DNA from: Flaviramulus sp.
Lineage (GTDB): Bacteria > Bacteroidota > Bacteroidia > Flavobacteriales > Flavobacteriaceae
Assembly: GCA_030731745.1 (NCBI GenBank)
Contig: JANQTJ010000028.1
Span: 31,817 to 95,816 of the forward strand
Reading direction: 5' to 3'
DNA length: 64,000 nt
Part shown: positions 8,148 to 16,901 of the stretch, piece after piece
Layout: the number at the start of each line of letters is the position of its first letter
Position numbering within the stretch: position 1 is the stretch's first letter
The notes under the pieces: model-generated
What the model saw: only the letters and a program-made list of their open reading frames with translations
What the model was told of the DNA's origin: nothing
Database searches by the model: none
Translations under genes and position numbers: made by a program

Positions 8148-8172
8148 CTATTTTTATAGAAATTTGAAATTA

Positions 8173-9216
8173 ATGAAACAGTTTAGCGTAATAATTTTGT
8201 CATTTGTGTTTTTGTTTTCTTGTGGAAAAAAGAAAGTGTTTAAACCAAGACTTATTACTAAAGTTGAAATTGAAACGCTTTTGGAAGATTCTTTACTGAG
8301 TATTAGAGCCATTGAAATTCTTAATGATAAAAGTCTAGCATTTGCTGCTAACAATGGTGCATTTGGATTGTCTAATTCTAGAACGGGGTTATGGCAAAAA
8401 TCATTTCAAAAATATGATAGCTTAAATATACATTTTAGAGCAGTGGCTCATACAAGTAAAGATTTTTTTATGCTAAGTGTTGATACTCCAGCTTTACTAT
8501 ATAAAACAGGTAGTGATGGAAAAATGGAAGTCGTTTATAAAGAAGATGGGATTGGTGTTTTTTACGATTCCATGAATTTTTGGAATGATGAAGAAGGCAT
8601 TGCTATAGGTGACTCAAATAATGGTTGTTTAAGTGTAATTATTACTCGAGATGGCGGAGAAAGTTGGACTAAACTTTCTTGTGATGCTTTACCAAAAGGA
8701 ATTGAAAACGAAGGTGCTTTTGCTGCCAGCAACACTAATATTGCTATAGTTGGAGATAAAACTTGGATAGCAACAAATACAGGACGAGTTTATTATTCGC
8801 ATAATAAAGGAAACAGTTGGGAAGTTTTTGATACCCCAATTGTTAAAGAAAAGGAAACTGAAGGCATATATTCTATTGATTTTTACGATGCACTTAATGG
8901 GTTTGCTATTGGTGGCGATTATACAAAACCTGATGATAATAGTGCCAATAAAATAAAATCTACAGATGGCGGAAAAACATGGCAATTAGTTTCTCAAAAC
9001 AAAAATCTAGGTTATAGAAGTTGTGTGCAATACATTCCAAATAGAGAAGGGAAGGAGTTGGTTGCTATTGGTTTTAAAGGTATTGATTACAGTAATGATG
9101 CTGGAGAAACTTGGAAGCACTTAAGTGATGAAGGTTTTTATACGATTCGGTTTTTAAATGATAGTATTGCTTATGCCGCTGGTCTAAAACGTATATCAAA
9201 ACTTATTTTCAGATAA
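8173..9216 (+). CDS. YCF48/BNR-like beta-propeller lipoprotein
   Basis: A 347-residue lipoprotein (signal ending FLFSC) with repeated BNR-type Asp-box motifs (TRDGGESWTK, SHNKGNSWEV, STDGGKTWQL, SNDAGETWKH), as in YCF48/HCF136-like and sialidase-like propellers. YCF48 proteins help assemble photosystem II in phototrophs. In Flavobacteria the family is found as 'oxidoreductase' with no known reaction, so I read it only as a binding or assembly scaffold. I start at the ATG at 8173; an upstream TTG at 8164 is less likely. It has its own terminator shared with the convergent gene. Confidence 0.8.
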   Translation: MKQFSVIILSFVFLFSCGKKKVFKPRLITKVEIETLLEDSLLSIRAIEILNDKSLAFAANNGAFGLSNSRTGLWQKSFQKYDSLNIHFRAVAHTSKDFFMLSVDTPALLYKTGSDGKMEVVYKEDGIGVFYDSMNFWNDEEGIAIGDSNNGCLSVIITRDGGESWTKLSCDALPKGIENEGAFAASNTNIAIVGDKTWIATNTGRVYYSHNKGNSWEVFDTPIVKEKETEGIYSIDFYDALNGFAIGGDYTKPDDNSANKIKSTDGGKTWQLVSQNKNLGYRSCVQYIPNREGKELVAIGFKGIDYSNDAGETWKHLSDEGFYTIRFLNDSIAYAAGLKRISKLIFR

Positions 9217-9246
9217 AAAAAGGGAGCTTTTTAGCTCCTTTTTTTA
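9215..9246. terminator. Bidirectional terminator
   Basis: Stem GGAGCT / AGCTCC with loop TTTT, flanked by A7 and T7, between convergent genes. It serves both strands. Confidence 0.85.
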
Positions 9247-9690
9247 ATTATCTTTTCTACCTTCCTCGCGCCATTTTTTAAATTGTTCAAAAAGTTTTTT
9301 GTTAAAATCTTCTTCAGCCTGTTTTAATAAAATGATTTTTTTTGGAGATATAACTTTTTTCAATTTAGCTATCAAGTCTATATCTAAATTATGTAGTTTA
9401 TTTTCAGCATCCATAAGCTTATTTAAAAGCTCATTAGCTTTTTCATCAGATAAAGTAACAGTATTACTTTTAAATTCTTTATTTATACTTCTGATCTCTG
9501 AGTGTTTAATTTTTAAATAATTATCATCAAAATCATTATAAATAGGCCAGAATTTTTGGGCTTCTTGTTGAGTTAAATTAAGTCTTTCGGTAATAAACGA
9601 AACTTTAAGAGCCTTAATTTTATCTCTTCGAGATTGAGAAAATAGACTTAAAGAGGTAAAAAGTAATAATATTATAGTAATTTTTTTCAT
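9244..9690 (-). CDS. Spy/CpxP-like periplasmic protein of an ECF sigma operon
   Basis: A 148-residue exported protein: signal peptide MKKITIILLLFTSLSLFSQ, then helical and highly charged sequence with an NLTQQEAQKFWPIYNDFD stretch typical of 'sensor of ECF-type sigma factor' proteins in Bacteroidota, a Spy/CpxP-like family. It is the last gene of a three-gene operon (sigma, probable anti-sigma, this gene). It probably buffers or reports periplasmic stress. The substrate is unknown. It ends in the shared terminator at 9215. Confidence 0.75.
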   Translation of the reverse strand: MKKITIILLLFTSLSLFSQSRRDKIKALKVSFITERLNLTQQEAQKFWPIYNDFDDNYLKIKHSEIRSINKEFKSNTVTLSDEKANELLNKLMDAENKLHNLDIDLIAKLKKVISPKKIILLKQAEEDFNKKLFEQFKKWREEGRKDN

Positions 9691-9701
9691 AATTATTTTT
9701 T

Positions 9702-10199
9702 TTAGTCAACCATTAGGCTTTCAATATCAATATGATTAACAATGTATGATTCAATATTTTCTTCATTAAAATTATAATCTATAAAATTCTCTTCTGTAAG
9801 CTCTTCTAATGTTAGTAAGTTGGCAATTTCATAAGAGTCAACACCTTCATTGATAATATAATTCTCAGCTGTTTCAATATCTAAACTATCAAAAGTAATA
9901 TTTCTTTCAAAAATAGATAGGTTGAATAATAGTAAAATAGCTGCAGCAATACTAGAAGCATAAACAAAATTCTTTCGATTAAAAAGTGAAATAACTTTAA
10001 TATTTTCTTTTTCTGAAACTTTATCTAAAATTTTGTATTCAAGTGTTTCTAAATAGTTTTTGGGAATTTTAAAGCCTGATCTATCTGATAGTTCTTTAAT
10101 TTTTATAGAACTTAATAAAACATCATCAAAATTTTCAAAGTAATCTTTAGGAACTTTAAATCCAGCTTCTTTAATGTTATTTAATTTATTTTGTTTCAT
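9702..10199 (-). CDS. Probable anti-sigma factor, single-pass membrane protein
   Basis: A 165-residue protein with two related cytoplasmic segments (EAGFKVPKDYFENF and RSGFKIPKNYLETL), one membrane span around FVYASSIAAAILLLFNLSIF (near residue 100), and an acidic periplasmic tail ending in LTLEELTEENFIDYN. It lies 33 bases downstream of an ECF sigma gene. Gene order and topology indicate an anti-sigma role; no zinc-binding (ZAS) motif is present. The repeated GFKVPKxY element is a visible internal duplication. Confidence 0.65.
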   Translation of the reverse strand: MKQNKLNNIKEAGFKVPKDYFENFDDVLLSSIKIKELSDRSGFKIPKNYLETLEYKILDKVSEKENIKVISLFNRKNFVYASSIAAAILLLFNLSIFERNITFDSLDIETAENYIINEGVDSYEIANLLTLEELTEENFIDYNFNEENIESYIVNHIDIESLMVD

Positions 10200-10232
10200 C
10201 TTAGTATTAAGACTTATATTTTTGTTAAAGGT

Positions 10233-10775
10233 TTAATTTTTAGTTAAATAAGCTTCAATTTTTTTTATGGCGATATGGTAAGATGCTTTTAAAGCACCTT
10301 CACTGGTTTCTAAAATATCTGACATATCCTTGTATTTTAGTTCTTGAAAATATTTCATATTGAAAACTAATTGCTGTTTTTCTGGCAAAGTAGCTATTGC
10401 TTTTTGTAATTTAAGTTGAATAACATCACCTTCAAAATAAACATCTGTAGCTAAATTATTAATAGCGAATTGTTTCATTTCTTCATTAGAAGTTTGCAAT
10501 CTTTTAGCATTTTTATTAATGAATGTTAGAGATTCATTAGTGGCAATTCGATACATCCAAGAGTATAATTTACTATCTCCCTTAAAATTATGAATATTTC
10601 TGAAAACTTTTATGAAAGTGTTTTGTAAGACATCGTCTGTATCATCATGAGATTTTACAATATTACGTATGTGCCAGTACAAAGGTTCTTTATATTGCGT
10701 TATTAACGCTTTAAATCCCTTGTCTTTTTGATTCTCAGATTTTAATTGTTCTAATAATTTAGCTTCTTCAATCAC
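10233..10775 (-). CDS. ECF-type RNA polymerase sigma factor
   Basis: A 180-residue protein with sigma region 2 (YWHIRNIVKSHDDTDDVLQNTFIKVFRNI, then SKLYSWMYRIATNES) and region 4 (LPEKQQLVFNMKYFQELKYKDMSDILETSEGALKASYHIAIKKI). It starts the operon with the probable anti-sigma and Spy-like genes. It probably controls its own operon and envelope genes, possibly including the related exported proteins at 1-9216; that link is only inferred from position. A tandem repeat lies 112 bp upstream. Confidence 0.92.
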   Translation of the reverse strand: MIEEAKLLEQLKSENQKDKGFKALITQYKEPLYWHIRNIVKSHDDTDDVLQNTFIKVFRNIHNFKGDSKLYSWMYRIATNESLTFINKNAKRLQTSNEEMKQFAINNLATDVYFEGDVIQLKLQKAIATLPEKQQLVFNMKYFQELKYKDMSDILETSEGALKASYHIAIKKIEAYLTKN

Positions 10776-10886
10776 AAAAACACTTTGCTAATTAGACTAT
10801 TAAATTTACTAAAAGTTTAAAGTCTATTTTTTTTAAATAACTTAAAAATATAACTTATTTAAAATCAGTTATTTAAATAATTTTAT

Positions 10887-10923
10887 ATCGACAAAATACA
10901 TTTAAAATCGACAAAATACATTT
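10887..10923. repeat. Two tandem copies of a 17-bp element
   Basis: ATCGACAAAATACATTT occurs at 10887-10903 and again at 10907-10923, a 20-base period (about two helical turns). It lies between the sigma operon and the small-RNA promoter. The spacing suggests paired protein binding sites, but no regulator is identified. Confidence 0.7.
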
Positions 10924-10928
10924 TTTTC

Positions 10929-10959
10929 TTGTATAAACTTAAAATTTAATTTAAATTTG
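10929..10959 (+). promoter_or_regulatory. Bacteroidota-type promoter for a small transcript
   Basis: TTG at 10929-10931 and TAAATTTG at 10952-10959 with 20 bp between: a near-consensus match to the primary sigma promoter of Bacteroidota. There is no open frame downstream on this strand before the terminator at 11011. Confidence 0.65.
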
Positions 10960-10963
10960 TATC

Positions 10964-11047
10964 AGAAACCTACTTATGTGGTTAGTCTTCCCCAAGTCTA
11001 ACTGTGAATAAAAAAAAGGATAGAAGCCCAAATCTCTATCCTTTTTT
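10964..11047 (+). ncRNA. Candidate small RNA of about 80-85 nt
   Basis: A good promoter (10929-10959) is followed by a short non-coding stretch with a hairpin at 10981-11002 (GTTAGTCTT / AAGTCTAAC around CCCC, one T-T mismatch) and then a GC-richer stem with T-tail at 11011-11047. This is the build of a free-standing small RNA. It could belong to a known flavobacterial RNA class such as flavo-1, which I cannot test. The 3' hairpin also ends the convergent ABC exporter gene. Confidence 0.45.
11011..11047. terminator. Bidirectional terminator
   Basis: Stem GGATAGA / TCTATCC flanked by A8 and T7. It ends the ABC exporter gene on the - strand and the candidate small RNA on the + strand. Confidence 0.8.
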
Positions 11048-11066
11048 ATATTTGTAATAGTTTGTT

Positions 11067-12926
11067 TTACTCAAAACTTTGCATATCAACAAGTTTTTTA
11101 TAAACACCGTTTTTAGCAATTAAATCTATGTGTTTACCTTGTTCTACAATTTCTCCTTTATTTAAAACTACAATTTCGTCTGCGTTTTGAATAGTAGATA
11201 ATCTATGTGCAATTACAATAGAAGTTCTATTTTTCATCATGTTTTCAAGTGCTACTTGTACTAAGCGTTCACTTTCTGTATCTAATGCAGAAGTTGCTTC
11301 ATCTAAAACCATTATAGGAGGGTTTTTTAAAACGGCTCTGGCAATACTTAAACGTTGTTTTTGACCACCAGATAGTTTGTTTCCGGAATCACCAATATTG
11401 GTTTCTATACCATTTGGTAAATCTTTAACAAATTCCCATGCATTTGCAATCTTTAAAGCTTCAATAATAGCTTCATCAGTTGCATTACAATCACCCAGTT
11501 TTAAGTTGTTTTTTATACTATCGTTAAATAAAATGGCATCTTGAGTTACGATACCTAATTGATTTCTTAAAGATGAAACAGTTAATTCTCTAATGTCAAT
11601 GTCATCAATTAGAATGGAACCTTCATTCACATCATAAAAACGAGTAATAAGATTAGCAATAGTAGATTTCCCACTACCAGATTGCCCTACTAAGGCTACT
11701 TTTTTTCCTTTCGGAATTGTTAGTGAAAAATCTTTTAAAATAAAATCATCTTGATATTTAAATGATATGTTATTAAATTTTATTTCTGAATCAAAGTTCG
11801 ATTTAATAATTGCGTTTTCTTTGTCTTTAAGTGGATTAGGAGTATCAATAATTTCTTGAACTCTTTCAGCGGCTGCATTACCTTGTTTAATATTATAGAG
11901 TCCACGAGATATTGCTTTTGCAGGAGTTAAAATATAATAAGCCAAACCCATATAGACTAAAAAAGAACTTGCATCCAAACCACCAGAACTTCCTTCTTTT
12001 AATACTAGTTGACCACCATACCATAATAAAATAGCAATTACAAAAATACCAAGAACCTCACTAGCAGGTGACGCCAAGTTTTGACGATTCATTAATTTAT
12101 TTGAAAAATTATAAAAACGAGTAGATGATTCTTGAAACTTAGTATCAAATTTTTCTTCTGCATTAAAGCCTTTTATGATTCTTAATCCAGTTAGTGTTTC
12201 TTCTAAAGTTGATAGAATAACACCCTGTTCTTGTTGTACACGATCAGATTTTCTTTTTAAACTTTTACCTATTCTAGAAATGATTAAGCCAGTAATTGGT
12301 ATAAAAACGAAAACAAAAAGTGTTAGACTTGGGCTTAAATAAACCATGGCTATTATTGTGAAAATAATAGTTAAAGGTTCTCTGATAATAAGCTCCAAAA
12401 CAGGAAGCATGGAGTATTGTAGCGTTGAAACATCGTTTGTAACCCTAGCCATAATATCGCCTTTCTTTTGCTCAGAAAAGTACGACAGGGGTAACTCAAC
12501 CGTTTTTCTATAAACCGCATTTCTGAGATCTCTAACAACACCATTTCTTAAAAAAACCATAAAATAGTTAGCTAGGTAACCAAATAAATTTTTAAGTAAA
12601 AAAGCAACAACTATAAGTCCAACAACAAATACCAAAGCTTTAGACTTATCTCCTCCTGTAAATTCGTACATTTGGTAAGCGAGCATATCTTTTAAAAAAT
12701 CAGCTAATTTTAAAAAACCTTGATATTCAGGTTTTAAAGGAGTATTGTTTAATACTTCGTTTCCAAGTTTGTCAACATTTTTGACAAAAATAACATCTAA
12801 CATAGGTTTTAATGCTATCATGGATAAGGTACTAAATAAGGCAAACAATACATTAGATATAATATGCCCAATAGCATAACTTTTATAAGGTCTTGCGTAT
12901 TTTAAAATATTTACAAACTGATTCAT
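11067..12926 (-). CDS. ABC exporter, MsbA-like (fused permease and ATPase)
   Basis: A 619-residue half-transporter. The N-terminal ~340 residues hold about six membrane spans. The nucleotide-binding domain carries Walker A GQSGSGKSTIA, signature LSGGQKQRLSIARA, Walker B IMVLDEATSALD and the H-loop IAHRLST. Such type IV exporters act as homodimers; MsbA-like members flip lipid A or other lipids, others export drugs. In Flavobacteria this gene commonly lies near a phosphohexomutase and a glycosyltransferase, as here, which suits a lipid or envelope role. A hairpin at 12950 separates it from the upstream mutase, so it probably has its own promoter. Confidence 0.92.
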   Translation of the reverse strand: MNQFVNILKYARPYKSYAIGHIISNVLFALFSTLSMIALKPMLDVIFVKNVDKLGNEVLNNTPLKPEYQGFLKLADFLKDMLAYQMYEFTGGDKSKALVFVVGLIVVAFLLKNLFGYLANYFMVFLRNGVVRDLRNAVYRKTVELPLSYFSEQKKGDIMARVTNDVSTLQYSMLPVLELIIREPLTIIFTIIAMVYLSPSLTLFVFVFIPITGLIISRIGKSLKRKSDRVQQEQGVILSTLEETLTGLRIIKGFNAEEKFDTKFQESSTRFYNFSNKLMNRQNLASPASEVLGIFVIAILLWYGGQLVLKEGSSGGLDASSFLVYMGLAYYILTPAKAISRGLYNIKQGNAAAERVQEIIDTPNPLKDKENAIIKSNFDSEIKFNNISFKYQDDFILKDFSLTIPKGKKVALVGQSGSGKSTIANLITRFYDVNEGSILIDDIDIRELTVSSLRNQLGIVTQDAILFNDSIKNNLKLGDCNATDEAIIEALKIANAWEFVKDLPNGIETNIGDSGNKLSGGQKQRLSIARAVLKNPPIMVLDEATSALDTESERLVQVALENMMKNRTSIVIAHRLSTIQNADEIVVLNKGEIVEQGKHIDLIAKNGVYKKLVDMQSFE

Positions 12927-12949
12927 TAAATAAGAATTGTCTATTTATA

Positions 12950-12981
12950 AAACATGCTTTTATGGAATCCATAAAAGCATG
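12950..12981 (-). terminator. Terminator of the phosphohexomutase gene
   Basis: Perfect 13-bp stem CATGCTTTTATGG / CCATAAAAGCATG with a 3-base loop; on the - strand it is followed by TTTTAT. It lies between the end of the mutase gene and the start of the exporter gene. Confidence 0.75.
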
Positions 12982-13005
12982 CAAATTTACTAAAAGTTAA
13001 TAGTA

Positions 13006-14736
13006 TTAAATAAGTTTCATATCTTTTAATATGGCATCTGCTTTGGCATCTAGTTGTATTTCAGTGTTTTTGAAATTTTCAACAGCATCTAAAGTGCTAT
13101 TCACACTCACATAAAACTTTATTTTTGGCTCTGTACCACTTGGTCTTAAAGCTACTTGACTACCATCTTCTAAATAATATATAATAACATTAGATTTTGG
13201 AATGTTTATATTAGTTTTTTTGCCAGTAATTAAATTGTTTGATACAGATAGATCATAATCTTCTATTTTAACAACCTTAGCCCCGTTTACTATTTTAAGT
13301 GGATTTTCTCGCGCATTCGTCATCATTTGTTTTATTTCTTGTGCGCCTTCAATACCTTTTTTTGTTAAAGAAACTAATTTTTCTTTAAAGCATCCATGTT
13401 CTACATATAGTTTAAGTAATTCCTTGTAAAAAGAACTTCCATTAGATTTTGCTATAGCTGCAATTTCGCACGCTAATAATGTTGATGTTACAGCATCTTT
13501 ATCTCTTACAAAATCGCCAACCATAAAACCAAAACTTTCTTCACCACCACCTATAAAATCAAGTTCTGGAAAATCTTTAATAAGTTTTGCAATCCATTTA
13601 AAACCTGTTAAAACTATTTTGTTATCTACTTTATATGAATCTGCCAATTTGTTAAGCATTGGAGTAGAAACTATAGTAGTAGCAATAAATTCTTTACCTT
13701 TAATTTTACCTTTAGCTTTCCATTGTTTTAATAAGAAATCAGTCATCATTAACATGGTTTGATTTCCATTAAGTAATTGGAGCTCGTTTTGGTTATTACG
13801 AACAGCAACTCCTAATCTATCACAATCAGGATCCGTTCCAATTACGATATCCGCATTTACTTTTTCAGCAAGTTCTAGTGCCATTTTTAATGCAGCAGGT
13901 TCTTCAGGGTTTGGAGAAGCTACAGTTGGAAAATCACCATTTGGCTCTTCTTGTTCTTTAACAATATGTACATTTTTAAAACCAGCACGTTTTAAAGTTT
14001 CAGGAACAGCTGTAATTGAGGTTCCGTGTAATGATGTAAAAACAATTTTTAAATCATCTTTTGCTGCTTGACTAGCACCAACGCTTCCATTTTTTACTGC
14101 GGCTTCAATAAAAACATCATCAACATCTTTCCCAATGTAATGAATTAAGCTATTATTTGCTTCAAATCTAATATCTGAATAATTTAAAACATTAATCATA
14201 TTAATTATTTCTCCATCTTGAGGTGGTACTAATTGTCCACCATCTTGCCAGTATACTTTATATCCATTGTATTCTGGTGGGTTATGAGAAGCTGTTAAAA
14301 CAATACCACAATGACAGTTTAAATGTTTAACTGCGAATGATAATTCTGGAGTTGGTCTTAAATCTTCAAATAAATATACTTCAATACCATTAGCAGAAAA
14401 TACATCAGCAACTACTTTTGCAAGCGATTTACTGTTGTGTCTGCAATCGTATGCAATTACAGCTCTTGGTGTTTGATTTGGGAATTGTTTATGTAAATAT
14501 TGGCTTAAGCCTTGGGTGCTTTTACCTAGCGTATATTTATTAATACGATTAGTACCTACTCCCATAACGCCACGCATGCCTCCAGTTCCAAACTCTAAGT
14601 CTTTATAAAAGCTTTCTTGAATATCAGTTGGATTATTAGCAATGCTATTTTTAATTTTTTCTTGAGTATCGTTGTCAAAAACAGGCGTCAACCATGTGTT
14701 AATCCTATCTAAAATTTTTGGTTCGATGTGTATCAT
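13006..14736 (-). CDS. Phosphohexomutase (phosphoglucomutase/phosphomannomutase family)
   Basis: A 576-residue alpha-D-phosphohexomutase interconverting sugar 1- and 6-phosphates. The phosphoserine loop [13 protein letters not shown], metal-binding loop [10 protein letters not shown], sugar-binding loop GGEESFGF and C-terminal phosphate-binding [12 protein letters not shown] are all intact. Length matches the PgcA-like phosphoglucomutase group and exceeds ManB/GlmM types (about 450). It probably feeds glucose 1-phosphate or mannose 1-phosphate to envelope glycan synthesis with the neighbouring glycosyltransferase. Exact sugar preference cannot be told. Confidence 0.92.
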   Translation of the reverse strand: MIHIEPKILDRINTWLTPVFDNDTQEKIKNSIANNPTDIQESFYKDLEFGTGGMRGVMGVGTNRINKYTLGKSTQGLSQYLHKQFPNQTPRAVIAYDCRHNSKSLAKVVADVFSANGIEVYLFEDLRPTPELSFAVKHLNCHCGIVLTASHNPPEYNGYKVYWQDGGQLVPPQDGEIINMINVLNYSDIRFEANNSLIHYIGKDVDDVFIEAAVKNGSVGASQAAKDDLKIVFTSLHGTSITAVPETLKRAGFKNVHIVKEQEEPNGDFPTVASPNPEEPAALKMALELAEKVNADIVIGTDPDCDRLGVAVRNNQNELQLLNGNQTMLMMTDFLLKQWKAKGKIKGKEFIATTIVSTPMLNKLADSYKVDNKIVLTGFKWIAKLIKDFPELDFIGGGEESFGFMVGDFVRDKDAVTSTLLACEIAAIAKSNGSSFYKELLKLYVEHGCFKEKLVSLTKKGIEGAQEIKQMMTNARENPLKIVNGAKVVKIEDYDLSVSNNLITGKKTNINIPKSNVIIYYLEDGSQVALRPSGTEPKIKFYVSVNSTLDAVENFKNTEIQLDAKADAILKDMKLI

Positions 14737-14822
14737 AGTGCTTTAAAATATTAACCAAAAGTAAACAATTGCATTAAAACAGCTTTTAAAATTGCCATCA
14801 TTTTGGATGAAATGGCGTTATT

Positions 14823-15773
14823 TTAGTTTAAATTGATTTCATCCTTAACTAAATAGCGTTTTTTATCTGTTCGGTTTCTTAAAATTATTTCCCCAAGGAA
14901 TCCAGCAACAAAAAATTGCGTACCAATAATCATTGTTGATAGTGCTATAAAGAATTGTGGACGCTGGGTTATTAACCTACCTGTTGGGTTTAAAAATAAT
15001 TTATCAATACCTAAATATAAAGAAAAACCAAATCCAATAGCAAACATAATAACGCCTAAAGCACCAAATAAATGCATAGGGCGTTTACCAAAACGTGATA
15101 AAAACCAAATTGTGATTAAATCTAGAAAACCATGAACAAAACGGTTCATGCCAAATTTAGTTTCACCGTATTTTCTTGCTTGATGCAATACAACCTTTTC
15201 ACCAATTTTAGTAAAACCGGCATTTTTAGAGAGAAGTGGGATGTATCGATGCATTTCCCCATTGACATCAATATTTTTTACAACATTAATGTGGTATGCT
15301 TTAAGCCCACAGTTAAAATCATGTAATTTTACACCAGATGTTTTTCTTGCAGCCCAATTAAAAAGTTTAGAAGGTAGATTTTTTGAAATAATAGAATCAT
15401 AACGTTTCTTTTTCCAACCAGACACCAAATCGAATCCATCATTTACAATCATATTATAAAGTTCTGGAATCTCATCAGGATTATCTTGTAAATCTGCATC
15501 CATTGTTATTATAACATTGCCTTTGGCTTTTTCAAAACCTGCATGAAGAGCTTGCGATTTACCATAATTTTTTAAAAAACGAATGCCTTTAACTTGGTCA
15601 TTTTTTTTAGAAAGTTGTTTGATGGTTTGCCAAGAATTGTCGGTACTACCATCGTCAATAAAGATAATTTCATATGAAAAGTGATTGGATTGCATAACTT
15701 TTGCAATCCAATCATGTAATTCCGTTAAAGAATCTTGTTCGTTAAGTAGTGGTATGACTACTGATATATTCAT
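14823..15773 (-). CDS. Membrane-bound GT2 glycosyltransferase (DPM1/GtrB-like)
   Basis: A 316-residue family 2 glycosyltransferase: start NISVVIPLLNEQDSLTEL, nucleotide-binding FIDDGSTDNSW, catalytic DADLQDNPDEIPEL, and two C-terminal membrane spans (around MHLFGALGVIMFAIGFGF and FIALSTMIIGTQFFVAGF). This arrangement is typical of enzymes that load a sugar onto a polyprenyl phosphate at the inner membrane. It is likely cotranscribed with DUF4199 (40 bp upstream) and possibly with the mutase. Confidence 0.9.
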   Translation of the reverse strand: MNISVVIPLLNEQDSLTELHDWIAKVMQSNHFSYEIIFIDDGSTDNSWQTIKQLSKKNDQVKGIRFLKNYGKSQALHAGFEKAKGNVIITMDADLQDNPDEIPELYNMIVNDGFDLVSGWKKKRYDSIISKNLPSKLFNWAARKTSGVKLHDFNCGLKAYHINVVKNIDVNGEMHRYIPLLSKNAGFTKIGEKVVLHQARKYGETKFGMNRFVHGFLDLITIWFLSRFGKRPMHLFGALGVIMFAIGFGFSLYLGIDKLFLNPTGRLITQRPQFFIALSTMIIGTQFFVAGFLGEIILRNRTDKKRYLVKDEINLN

Positions 15774-15813
15774 TTAAATATTTTCAAAATATAATATTTC
15801 AAAAATACTAAAT

Positions 15814-16344
15814 TTATGCTTCGTCTGGGTTATTTTTTTTAATAACCAATGCTGCAATAAGACCTACAATGATATAACCAATAAGTTGAAAAGCTAATGA
15901 TTTTAGTACCTGTCCAATAGCAAACATGTTTTCTTGCGCTTCAAATTCTTCTAATGCTTTAGCTATAGCCTCTTCGGGTGCACCAAAATTTTGCATCATT
16001 TCAGCTTGACTATCTATAATTTTCTCCTTTAGGGTAACAGCAGCTTCTGGATCCACAAAGTTGTAAATTACGATAGTTACAAAAGTGCTTACAACTAAAC
16101 CTAAAGCTACAGTAATAAAAAATGAAGTAAAAGCTAGTTTAAAGCTTATGAATCCACCTTGTAAAGCTTTAGATTTCATTGCTGACACAATTCCAAAAAC
16201 AATAATTAGTATTAACATACTAATACCAAACCACCATTTTGTTAATAAATCTAGATTAACATATCCGATAACACCTAGTAATGCTAAAATAACACCTAAA
16301 TACAAGCCCCAATTTGTAGCTAACGATTTCATTGATTTTTCCAT
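15814..16344 (-). CDS. DUF4199 membrane protein
   Basis: A 176-residue protein with four predicted membrane helices: LYLGVILALLGVIGYVNL, WWFGISMLILIIVFGIVSAM, FKLAFTSFFITVALGLVVSTF and a C-terminal LIGYIIVGLIAALVIKKN. The loop between helices 3 and 4 is acidic and helical. This is the Bacteroidota-specific DUF4199 family, of unknown role, usually just upstream of a GT2 glycosyltransferase as here. Confidence 0.85.
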   Translation of the reverse strand: MEKSMKSLATNWGLYLGVILALLGVIGYVNLDLLTKWWFGISMLILIIVFGIVSAMKSKALQGGFISFKLAFTSFFITVALGLVVSTFVTIVIYNFVDPEAAVTLKEKIIDSQAEMMQNFGAPEEAIAKALEEFEAQENMFAIGQVLKSLAFQLIGYIIVGLIAALVIKKNNPDEA

Positions 16345-16436
16345 AATATTCTATATAATTTGATTAGTTTTATTGTTAGTAAATAAAGATAGTAAAACGT
16401 TACAAATATTTACAAAAATAAAAATTAATAAAACTA

Positions 16437-16466
16437 TTGTGAGTTTCTAAAAAATAAGTAAATTTG
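16437..16466 (+). promoter_or_regulatory. Promoter of the L31 gene
   Basis: TTG (16437-16439), 19 bp, TAAATTTG (16459-16466): consensus Bacteroidota promoter about 35 bp before the L31 start. Confidence 0.7.
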
Positions 16467-16502
16467 CACTTCTAAAATTGAAAAGAATTAAAGCATTTAG
16501 CG

Positions 16503-16754
16503 ATGAGAAAAGGTATACATCCAGAAAATTATAGAATAGTAGCTTTTAAAGATATGTCTAATGAAGATGTGTTTTTAACAAAATCTACTGCAGTTACTAA
16601 CGAAACTCTTGAAGTAGATGGTGTTGAGTATCCATTAATTAAAATGGAGATTTCAAGAACATCTCATCCATACTACACAGGTAAATCTAAATTAGTAGAT
16701 ACTGCTGGTCGTATTGATAAATTCAAAAATAAATATTTCAAATTTAAAAAATAA
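16503..16754 (+). CDS. rpmE2: 50S ribosomal protein L31 type B
   Basis: An 83-residue protein starting MRKGIHPENYRIVAFKDMSN and ending HPYYTGKSKLVDTAGRIDKFKNKY, a full-length type B L31. It lacks the CxxC zinc residues of type A, so it is the zinc-independent paralogue. It has its own promoter (16437) and terminator (16774). Confidence 0.97.
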   Translation: MRKGIHPENYRIVAFKDMSNEDVFLTKSTAVTNETLEVDGVEYPLIKMEISRTSHPYYTGKSKLVDTAGRIDKFKNKYFKFKK

Positions 16755-16773
16755 TTTAGATATATATCATACT

Positions 16774-16806
16774 AAAAAGCCTTTCAATTTTGAAAGGCTT
16801 TTTTTA
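16774..16806 (+). terminator. Terminator of rpmE2
   Basis: Stem AAAAGCCTTTC / GAAAGGCTTTT with a T run. Confidence 0.9.
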
Positions 16807-16901
16807 TTATACTCAATTCATCTATTTTTGTTTAAATAATAAGCTTTAAGAAAATGTAAATTAATACTTTTAATTTTTTGGCTTTTAACCTTTAATCACA
16901 C

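Noticed and set aside
14745-14822. Hairpin-like region between the GT2 and mutase genes
   Set aside because: The GCCAT / ATGGC pairing is interrupted and has no clean T run; not strong enough to call a terminator.
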